From assembly GCF_033807575.1 (NCBI RefSeq), contig NC_084730.1, positions 2,587,986-2,651,985 on the forward strand: a stretch of 64,000 nucleotides of DNA. Reading direction: 5' to 3'. Below, piece by piece: positions 33,901 through 45,900 of the stretch. The translations under genes were made by a program, and so were the position numbers. This stretch comes from Cydia pomonella. Lineage: Eukaryota; Arthropoda; Insecta; Lepidoptera; Tortricidae. Within the stretch, counting starts at the first letter, position 1. Each line of letters opens with the position of its first letter. The notes under the pieces were generated by a model. That model searched no databases. It saw nothing but the letters and a program-made list of their open reading frames with translations, and was not told the origin of the DNA.

Positions 33901-36900
33901 AGTATTTATAAATATTTAAATATTATATGTATATATCGTTGGCTAAGTACCCGCAACACAAGCCTTATTGAGCTTACTGTGGGACTTAGTCAATTTGTGT
34001 AACAATGTCCTATAATACTTATTTATTTATTTATAGGTCCTTAGAATTCAAAATCGAAAGCAGCGAATAAAGCACAGTGCAGGGTAAAATTGCTCGTAAA
34101 TTATGCAACATACAATTGCTGGAATAGTTTGTGACATGTAAGTAGGTAAGGTATAAGGCCCTTCACAATATAGAACAATGAATTTTAAGAAAAAGACAAC
34201 AATTTTTTTAAATTAATTATTGAATCATTGACGTGTTACGCATTACCAAAGTACAGCACAAACTATTACCTATGGCGTGCCACAAGGATCGATTCTAGGG
34301 CCGCTTCTATTTTTAATATATATGAACAATATTAGCACACTTAAACTTAATGGAGAGATCTCGCTCTACGCGGATGATACGTGTGTTTTTTATTATGGGA
34401 ACTCAATTACCGACATGGCTAAATTAGCTCAGGATGATCTTAACATTCTGTACAAGTGGTTTCAATACAATCTACTTACAATCAACACTTCTAAAACCTC
34501 ATACATCATATTCAAATCTAAAAATAAAACAATACCTAGTCACACTCCTTTATCAATCAACAATGTCACAATCAACCGATCATCACAGGAAAAGTACCTC
34601 GGCTTGATATTGGATAGTGGTCTGACGTGGAAGGCACACATAGATAAAATAAAATCAAAATTGTCTAGCATCATGGGTTCAATAAGAAACATAGTTAAAT
34701 TCATTCCGCCTACTGTTAAATTTAATATATACAACTCACTAGTTAAATCGCATCTAAATTACCTGATTGAAATATGGGGCAGTGCCGCAAAAACAAATCT
34801 TAAGTATCTCCAAATTGTTCAAAATAAAATAATAAAACTATTGTTTAATTACGACTACCTAACACCGACTAATACAGTTTATTCTAAATCTAAACTAATG
34901 AGCCTAAAACAACTATATACTTATAATACAATAATACTTATTAAAAAAATCCTTAATAAAACCATGCACTGTCAAACCACATTCAGAACAAATAAGGAAA
35001 GCGGCAAGAGAAACCTTCGTAGTGCAAATAAGTTATCCCTACCTTTTATACGAACAAAAAATTTTGGCACAAATAATATAACATATCAGGGTGCGCGAAT
35101 GTACAATAATTTACCAGCAAATATTAAGAATGCACCAACCTTCAACATTTTCAAATACAAACTAAAAACATATGTTTTAGATAATATTTCAGCCACCTAA
35201 ATCCGGCCCTGGCAAACGGCAACACGTTATCGCCTCGAACCTTGGTAACAAAGGAAACTATGCTTACCCGCCACATGTTTTAGAATCGCGCACTTTGGAA
35301 TAAAAACATCGCAAGAAATTATTACCTGTTAAGTAGTTTATGTCAGCGGTGATATTGTATTCATTTTGTTATTACTATTCCCTACTAGAAATAAAAACAA
35401 TATGTAATTTACATCACTATTAACGCTCCCTATATATTTTTTTGTATGTATCAACTTATCTCATTAAGTGAAATGTAATATTTCTTTTGAGATAAATAAA
35501 ATATCTTTAACCCGACGTGTTAATAGTAGCTTTGGCTAAGAACACAATGTTTGATATTAACTGTAACCGTTTTCGTAAAAAGGATATAGTATTTAAAAAG
35601 TGGGCTTTGTTAGGCACTTACATGGGTCAGGTACCCTCAAAAATTTAATTCGTGACTCATTTCGCACCTTGGCACAGTGACAAACAACATGAAAGTCCTT
35701 AGGTAACTTAGGTACAGTCAAAAGATTAAATTTGTGACCCATTTCGTACTTTGTCACAGTGACAAATAACATGAAAGTCCTTAGGTACCTTAGGTACAGT
35801 CAAAAGATTAAATTTCTGACCCATTTCATACCTTGTCACAGTGACAAATAACATGAAAGTCCTTAGGTATCTTAGGTACAGTCAAAAGATTAAATTTGTG
35901 ACCCATTTCATACCTTGTCACAGTGACAAACAACATGAAAGTCCTTAGGTACCTTAGGTACAGTCAAAAGATTAAATTTCTGACCCATTTCATACCTTGT
36001 CACAGTGACAAATAACATGAAAGTCCTTAGGTATCTTAGGTACAGTCAAAAGATTAAATTTGTGACCCATTTCGTACTTTGTCACAGTGACAAACAACAT
36101 GAAAGTCCTTAGGTACAGTCAAATGATTAAAATTGTTACCCATTTCGTACCTTGTCACAGTGACAAACAACATGAAAGTCCTTAGGTACCTTAGGTACAG
36201 TCAAAAAATTATATTTGTGACCCATTTCGTACCTTGTCACAGTGACAAACAACATAAAAGTAGCTAGAGACCTCATACTATTGTCACTGTGACAAGATAC
36301 CAAATGGGTCACAAATTTAATCTTTTGACTGTACTTAATCACTTTGAAGGTACTCCGAAGCACGATTTTCTGGGACAGTTGTGGTAAACCTCACCTCAGA
36401 TTAAAGGTCCTCAAGGTTATGGAATAGACAGGCAGACGTTCCAAATCTAGGTTCTATTGTGGTCGCAATTAGAATTCTGATTTTTCGAATGTGTAGGGAT
36501 TGCGAAAACAAAGAGTCATTGTATATTCGCTTCAATTGTTGTTTACTCTGAGAGTACGTCTGAATGTCTGTCAAGTTTGACCAGTTTGACAGCACTGGCT
36601 CCCCTCGAATGCGGCTGACCCAAAACAAAGAGTCGATCTCACTAAGAAATAATGTTAGTATTTTTCTGTATTTGATTAGTGAGGGAATTCTGCCAGCATC
36701 TTTTGAACGGGGCTATACATTCTCAAAAATCCAGTAAGATTCTCGCAAGTTAATGGAACACGCGAATTTTATGAAAAGGGTCTAGGAGGCTAAGGAAGGA
36801 GAAGTGGCCCCTGTGACGTATATCGGATTTTTATATTTAATGTCATTTGTTGGCTTTCGTTGACTTACGAAGTACGTTACACTAATTATATTGAATTAAT

Positions 36901-39900
36901 TTTTCGCATGGTAGTAGCTAATACTATTTGCAGTTTATGTGATTTTTTCCATAGGTGTACCGTTACAACTACTTGTTGAAAAGAGCTGTCAAAAAAAAAC
37001 TGACAATTTAATAATATTTTTTTCAGGGAATTAAATATTTAAAAAATTTGTGTTTTACTCCTACTCATTACTTGTAGCTATGATTTTGTTTGATTGCTCT
37101 ACCTTATACAGTCCAAGAGAAAAATGACTTTGAAAAATGGGGTCCATAAAATGACGTTTTTGACATTATCTCGGTGACGGTTCAAGATGGGGACTGAAAG
37201 TTAAGGTGTTTCTTTATTATAAGACCGGTTTGGCCTAGTGTGTCCCTGCCTACGAAGCTGATGGTCCCGGGTTCAAATTCTGGTAAGGGCATTTATTCGT
37301 GTGATGAGCATGGATATTTGTTCCTGAGTCATGGGTGTTTTCTATGTATTTATAAATATTTATATATCGTTGTCTTAGTACCCTCAACACAAGCTTTATT
37401 GAACTTACTGTGGGACTTAGTCAATTTGTGTAATAATTTCCTATAATATTTATTTATTTATAAGATAGCCAACAAATGACGCTATAGAAATTCGATATTC
37501 GTCACAGGGGCCACTTCTCCTTTAGCCTGCTAGGCCCATTCCACTCAGAAAGATTCTTGAGGATTTTTATCGATATTATACAAGTTCCGCATATAAAATA
37601 TAAATGAGACAGTATGCCTGTATAGGTCTTGACATATTTTTATTGTTCATCTAAATTTAAATTTCTGAGAACTTTTACTATAAATATCGTCGGATCACTT
37701 ACATTGGTTTGGGGGAAAGCAAAAAACAGCAAAACAAAAAACTATTTTCGAAAAAAAATATTACTTAGGGGTCATCCATTATTTACATCACACGTTTAGG
37801 GGGAGGGAGGGGGTCAAGAAAATGTGACATGTTGTGACAAACTTTGTGACGTCACTTTAAAATCAACAGTAATCGATTTTTTTTTTTTTTTTTTTATTCG
37901 TTATTAAGTTAAATAATGAGTTTTTGGAACGATATTCGTTTAATTTTCTTTCCTAATCGGTTTTGTGCTATAAAATTACTAATAATACTTTTATCAAAAA
38001 TAATTTGATAAAATATTAATAATAGACAATTCGAAAAATGTGACGTCACTCGAGAGGGGGAGGGGTTTGCCAAATGTGACCAAGTGTGACGAGGAGGGGA
38101 GGAGGGGTCAAAAAACCTAGAAATTCGTGTGATGTAATTGATGGATGACCCCCTAGCGGTAATCATGAAATAAAAGTATTTTTATTTTTGCCATACTCGT
38201 ATCCGCTTTTGATGAGTAAATGTTAAACGTACTATGTATTATGACATGACACACAATTTTGGATAAATGTCACAATTTTTGTGATAACACACAGAGTGTT
38301 TATCCTAGAGTACCTATATGTATATCATGTGGATATGCGGGCACAACATTAGGTAATGTTTTTTTTTTTTTAAACCGATTAGTGACAATTATAGCATATT
38401 TTTTGTTATAAAAAAAAAAAGATTTTTCTTAAAACTAGATATGGCACAAACGCATTCTTAGCCGACGTTATGCTCTAGGTATTTACATATTTAAATTAAA
38501 AGTCTAGGTAAAAGGTCTTCCATTCCATGATTATATTTTGTCACGGATCGTTCGCGAATTTTCCACAACTATCGATTGATAAACGCAATGTACACTGCAC
38601 ATTTGTATGGTCGCCACGTCTCATTGAGACATCCATTGGTGCAAGAATAAATATGAAATGTGTTGCAAATTGCAGCCCATTCAAAACAAATGAATCATGA
38701 GCAATCGCACAAATGTGCGTTTACATTTGGCCGCCTTTGCGAAATTTGTAACTTTATACAGATGTAGTGCATAGTAATTTGACCTTTATTTCTTCGTAAT
38801 CTCGCACTTTTTGTGGACAACCATGATTTTATCAACAGTTTATATATTTAATCTTTTATATATACCAATTACTAGTTAAGAAGAAGCTTCTCCGCCACCT
38901 TGTCGTGGAAGCTTGGAGAATGGAGAACTTACGGGATCGTCGAAAATCTCGTCTATTCTCATGTAATATGTCCTTCATCCGCTTTTGCCTCACCAGCAGG
39001 TAGATGTTCTCTACGTCGCGGCATGAACGGAGGAGCTTATTCACCATCTTTCCGAGGAAGCCTGGAGAATGGTGAACTTACGGGATATTAGAAAATCTCT
39101 TCTATCCTCGTATATATGTCATTCCCCCGCTTCTGTCGCACCAGTAGGTAGATGTTCTCCACGCCGGGGCACGAGCGGAGAAGCTTCTCCACTGCCTTGG
39201 CGAGCAAGCCTGGAGAATGGAGAACTTACGGGATCGTCGAAAATCTCTTCTATCCTCGTGTATATGTCCTTCCCCCGCTTCTGCCGCACCAGCAGGTAGA
39301 TGTTCTCCACGCCGGGACACGAGCGGAGAAGCTTCTCCATGAGAACCTTGCCGAGGAAGCCTGGAGAAGAACGGAGAAGTTAGTTTAGTTAGTATTGTAG
39401 GTATGCGATTTACAATTAATATCTTTGTTTACATATTATTGCAGAAATCACGAAGCGTCTGGTTGATGTAACTGGCGACCGAAAAGCTGGCGGCTTCCTC
39501 ACACAACGAATCAGCATTATAATTACAAAGAAGAAATACCGTCAGCAGTTCAGCAGCCTCGGTACAATGCCTCAAGGGCGTATTTTAGATTTAAGCTATA
39601 CTCTGTATCTTTAGGTATTAAAAAAAAGTAAACATGACAAGACGATGCTGACATTGAAAGGGAACGGAGAGCGTTGTGTGTTAGAGCGAATATGGTGGCC
39701 CGCAGATTTGTTAGTTGCTCAATTGAGGTGAAAAAGACTCTTTTTAGAGCATTCTGTACAACCTTTTACACTTCTAGTCTGTGGGCGTGCTATACGCAAA
39801 AACAGTACAACGCTCTTCGTATACAGTATAACAACGCTTTCAGGGTGCTGATGGGACTACCTCGGTTTTGTAGTGCGTCGGGGATGTTCGCGGAGGCCAG

Positions 39901-42900
39901 AGTAGACTGTTTCTACACTACAATGAGGAAACGCTGCACATCCCTGGTGCGCAGGGTGCGGGCTAGTTCCAACGGCATCTTGAGAGCGTTTGCGGAGAGA
40001 TTTGACTGCCAGTGCCTGAATCACTGTCATATGATTCACGTACTGGTGTCCAAGCCTCTCCAGAATAGGTTAAAATAAGATAAGTTAAATGTAATATAAT
40101 AAGTTAAATGTAATATGATCCTAAGTTGGTCGAAATAAATGAATTTATTTATTTATTTATTTATAATCTTGGCTCCTTAAGCCAGTTGAGAGTAGATGAA
40201 AACATTACACGGTCAAATAATGTAGGTTAAAGTAAGGTCGTTCAGTGACAGATCCAGGCGGTTTTGTATTTGGTTGGTTAACCAATAAATGTTATAACTA
40301 CCCGAAAATGTACAAATTGTTTATTTTCAACTCCTACGCTTACTTCTTATTTCTCTATGGTCAGGGTCAGGCAGTCAGAATGTACGAGTATGAAACAGCC
40401 TTTTTTTTGCGATTTCGGGGTTAGTCCCATAGTAAATGTTGCTCAATATAACCTACTCGTATATATTCACCCCGTAAATTATTGCAGATGACTAAATAAA
40501 CAATCTGTATCTGATGGCGGAACGTACTTGAGGCATAAATAAGAAAACCTTTTTTTATTGTCCACCGAAGTGATCAAGGAGTGGAAAGCCCGAGTCTGTG
40601 TTTCCGCATGAGTACAATCTGAATATCTTCAAGGCTAGAGTAAATAGGTATCTCATAGGTAAGCGTGCTCCACCGTAGACCGCATCATCACTTACCATCA
40701 GGTGTGATCGTGGTCAAACGCCTGCCTATCCTCCAAAAAAAAAAATGTGTTCGATCCTAGTCATCAACTGCCTAACGTTCGGGTCCGCTTGGAAACTAAT
40801 CCCACGAGTTTTGGTAGAGTCAGACCAAGCTAAGTTGGCAGCGATTTTGATAGCCCAGACGGATGTGTTAAGTAAACGTAATAATTTCATAGAAGTTTGA
40901 TATTTAAAATAACACTTGCACCATCTGGGCTATCAAAATTGCAGCCAACTTGGTATGACTTTAAACGATGAATCTAGTATTTTAACTGGATCAGGCATGA
41001 GCGGTAGAGAGAAATGACCGAACGGGTTAGTCTTATGTATCTTTCAGTAGGAGTAGCAGAGAAAACGCTATATGTTTGTCCTTTCTGTCTACTTTTAAAA
41101 AGTCTTATTTTGTTGCCCACCGTTTTTATCTCCTTGTGAGTATTATATTCTTTGGTAACAATGAACCCGACCAAACCACGTAGGTTGTTTTTGGTATGTT
41201 GTCAGAAATGTCAAAACGTGTTTTTAATTTTGTCGCATTGTATATGTTCTGTCCCTCACGGGCGTACGCGTATAACACATCTATACGATCTTCAACTTCA
41301 ACTCCAACATTTATTCAGCAAATAGGCCACAAGGGCACTTTTACACGTCAACATGGAATTTACATACAAACAAAAACAAACACATCAACAATTAAGTAAG
41401 TATAAAATACAATTACAAAAAAATAACTAAAATAATAGTAATAAAAAAAAAACAAACAGATACAAAAAAAAAACAAAAATTATTTAGAGGTGTAAATATT
41501 TCTAAATGTCAGAACTAAATGACTTTTATCAAATTATCCTTAGAGATGTATAGAGTCTCTAAGAGTCAAAATTCCGTATAATTAAAACATTCATTAGGAT
41601 TAAAGAAACATACGAGAACCGAATGAGGTGTCTCACTGTAATTATATACTCAATAAAGTTAGCTTAAGCAGACCAGTCTCCACAAACAGCACCCGTTCAC
41701 GAGTATGACGAGTATCTCAGCCATCGCCTCCCTCAACCTTCATTCGGGAAAGTGGCGACCCGATCCTACCATCTATTCTCTAAACACTCGTTTTTACGAA
41801 AGCGACTGCCATCTGACCTTCCAACCCAGAGAAACTAGGCCTTATTGGGATAAATCCGGTTGTAAATTTTGCAATTATGTAGCATTACGATGATCACATC
41901 CTGTGATCAGATGACCGATTATATAACATTTTTAAGTATACCTTATATCTATTACGAGTAAGTATATCGAAATTGGGTCTAGGATAGAGAAAATTTTGTT
42001 AGATGATTCTAAAAGGGCCCACTGATTACCAGTTCGCCGAACGATATCGGCCTGTCAGTTATTCGCGGTTGTCGCTTTTGCGAACTGACAGGCCGATATC
42101 GTCCGGCGAACTGGTAATCAATGGGCCTCTTAAAGATCGTTTCAGCTAGGTATTCGCAGTCCTGCTAGTATGTAGGTACCTTCTTTACTTTATTATTTCT
42201 AATTTCGAATTTGTACACTAACACGGTTTATACGGTTCAAATTACAAATTGAACCGTAACCGTTAGGGTTTATGGTTCAATTTGTAATGGTTAATTTTCA
42301 ATATGATCAATTATAATTAACGTTCGGCCAACACTGCTAAGAATACAATGCATTAGATGCTGTTTAATGTACGATTCCCACCAATTGACTGGAGTTGGGC
42401 CGCGCCGGTGCGCATTTTCAATGTGTCTATATAAATAAAAATAAATAAAATATATTATTTATTTATAATAACGGTACAGCTATCACAACAGTTGTCCAAT
42501 ACGATTATGTATGGCAGAAGCAACGGAATCCGGCCGTCCGCGTCCGCGAGGAGCCGACCGGCTTGCCGCCATACAAATGTGAAATGCGCTCCGACCCAAC
42601 CGTTCGGTGGGGTGGGTGCGTTCATTCCTACGTTGCCCTAAGCACAGAATTTCACTGGAAAAACAAGGCGTAACATTTTTTGGTAAAGAAAGCGGATCGA
42701 TCACAATTTACAGTGTAACAAAAGTAGTGGGGATCTGTATAAGTTATCAATCGCTGGTATAAGTAAAATAATAAAAATTTACACGAAAAATAATATGTTT
42801 TTCTATGGGGCAGGTCATCCAAGTCAGCCAACCCTCCAATAAAAAGTCAATCAATAGAAACGCCGGAAAAATTTCGCGTCAAGAAATGTTTACTAATCAT

Positions 42901-45900
42901 TATTTTTCATCAGAACACTATACTTAACTACAGCACTACAGCTTAAATTTGTATATATTTAGTTATAGTACCTAAAATTAGCATGCTTCTTCAAGTAAAA
43001 TGTACGCATTACAAATTACTGTCCACCTGTGTAGGATAAATAAAATAAAATTAAACGGTTCCCTGAGTTAACTCTCAAATTCTACAAATAAATAAATATT
43101 CCAGGATACTAATCTCGAGGACGAAGCACAAGTATAATTAATGATTAAACGAACTTACCTGTAAGTGAAGTTCTATCATAATTAATACGAGGTGCTTCGT
43201 CCGAAGAGATTAGTATCACCTCCCGCCCTTAAGAAACGCCCAAATGCAGAGAATGTCATCAATGACGACTTGCTTACTCTGAACTTAATGACATGACGTT
43301 TGTGGCCAAGGGTGTACCTACCTTAAAAAAAATCTAAACTATAGTGTTGTAGTTACGTGTTACTAAAAATAAACGAAATTATCACTTAAATTTATCTTTA
43401 TACGATGAAACCGAATATACTCGAAACGGAGCCCCACTATTTTTGGCACACCTTGTATAGTGACGTCACACGACACGATCACTCGATCTCTCTTACGACC
43501 TTGACAGTAACATTCACAACGTTGCAACAAATTGCATGCAATTTTAGATAATTGCCGGCTGAGTGGGTGAAACGAATTCAGTCGATCGATTAAATGCCGC
43601 AACCTAATCGAAGCGCATGCAATGCGGAGCCCTAGGCAAATAAATAATACCTGGGCGGCTACCGGGAAAACCGAAATTCGCCTATTGCGGGGATCTTTCT
43701 CTTTTACTCTCACTAAGACGTAATTAGAGTGACAGAGAAAATTGCCCGCATTTGACGAACTTCGATTTTCGCGGTAGGCCCCCTGAAACGTCTTAGTGAG
43801 AGTAAAAAAGAAAGATCCCCGCAATTGGCGAATTTCGGTTTTCGCGGTAGGCCCCCTGAATTGGCACGTAAGTGCCTTAGTAAACTAGCCTATGTTGCAC
43901 ACCCAGCTTGTTAGTAGAAAAAGGCGGCAAATTAAAAAAAATGCAAGCGCAAAGGGATCACCTCTCATAGAAATTTTTAATTTCACGCCTTTTTCTACTG
44001 ACAAAGTGGGTGTGTTTAATAGTATTTTATACAATCGTCATATAATAGAGAGCACTTCAGGCGAGTGGCAAGTACCGTGTTTAGGCAACGAAGCTGTTGT
44101 ATACAATACTTTTTCTACGAATCATCAAATTTTTTTTTTTTACTATATAACCTAAATAATTAATTAAAATTGGTAAAGTATCTCAGTAGACAAAAATGTA
44201 GTACAAAAGACATACACGCGCGATACAGCGCCCGCCCATCCCTCAGTATATGGGAACGCGGCGGTACGTGGATTGATAGATGACTACAACTACAGCGTAT
44301 CGAAAAGAATATTATCGGGAGCCCGATGCGAAATTCAAATTCAGCCATTACAGTCGACGAGTCGAAAAATAATATTTTACAATTTTTTTATTATTTGTGA
44401 CACTATATAAACTCGTTTTTTTTTTTATTAACTATTAATAAAAATTCAATCAATTTAAAAACAATCTTGACAGACTATCTAAGCAGTGAAATCGTCTAGT
44501 GAACTCTGATTTAGACGTACCAGCATCAGCTGCCTGTCTTAAACCAAATAATAATAATAATAATTCTTATTTTCCATTGCGTAAGAGACCTAAATAAACT
44601 CTTAAGAGATTTATTAGAATAAATTTTAACAAGACTAAAAAAAAAAAAAAACTCTTCATAATTCTGTACTTACATCATACACACTATCATGCATTATGAG
44701 GATTTAAAGGAACGGGGTCGAGGTCACAAAGTATTTTACATGACGACCACGTTTCGGCTTTTTAAAATTCTATCAATGTTGCCAATTATTTTTATGGACA
44801 TTGGCCGGTCCATTTCTTTAACATTGGTTCCCATTCACTAGTCTAATCACTATTCAGTGGTGACACTAATAAAATATTAGAACAATAGGTTAAGTACATT
44901 AATATTTAAGTTCTAATAAATTTACAGGATAGCCGAAAATACGTTGAAGTTAATAGAGAATATTTTGAGGATTATCGTTTTTAGGGTTCCGTAGCCAAAT
45001 GGCAAAAAACGGAACCCTTATAGATTCGTCATGTTTTTAGTTAAATGAGTATATTTTATTTTTAATACCATTTTGTAAATAAAAAAACTTTAATGCTAGA
45101 AAAAAATCCGTAATATTATTATTGATAGGTAATATTTTCTGAATATACGTTACGACGAATATACGATATTTTGTATGTTTTTCAGTCGGCTAAAAAACTA
45201 TTATTTATAACTTCGAAGTTACTGAGCCTATTTTGATAGACGAATCGTTCGACAGAGAGAGAGAGAAAATGTATCCTATATAATAATAGGCACCTTTATT
45301 TAGTATACATTTATTATAATTTAAATTGTACTATCAGCCATAGAGGAAATCAAATATAATATATTAAAAACATTTATAAATATCAATGGAATCATTAAAA
45401 ATATCAAAATAGTATTTTTGTGCCGTTTTCTTTCAGAAAAATATAGCATAAAGAATCAAAACATAAAATAAACGATATGGTAACCTTGAACGTAACAGGT
45501 CAAGGTCACCCAAATGGTGTAAAATTTTATTACTTAATTAACATTATTTTTATGCCCCTATTTTCTTAATTAAGTAATCAAGAATTTATTGATGTTGGTT
45601 AAAATACACCTTTTGTATGGAATATTTAGTTTCCGGTATGTCACGCACAAAAAATATACTGATCATACAAAAACGTGACGATCCGGAATGGATTAAATGA
45701 AAGTTTTTTTAGATCAACAGTGCTAATAATGCTGATTATAGTGATTATAATAAATATAGACGTAAGAATTTATAAATATGCATCGTAGAAAAAACAGATT
45801 GAACTCACCTGTCGCACCGGTAATCATAATATTCTTCCCATCATAAAACCTTTGTATTTCTGTCAATTTCTTCTCATCTTTTCTACATTCCAAACACTCA

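Noticed and set aside
35630..36345. CRISPR array
   Set aside because: The 82-bp units are contiguous with no unique spacers, and the host is a eukaryote.
39082..39209. Copies of FAR exon 2 as a second FAR gene
   Set aside because: Only this exon is repeated here, within 500 bp, with no copies of exons 1 or 3 between them.
43363..43824. 153-codon minus-strand ORF
   Set aside because: It spans the inverted-repeat element at 43660-43870 and shows no family motif; it is most likely chance.
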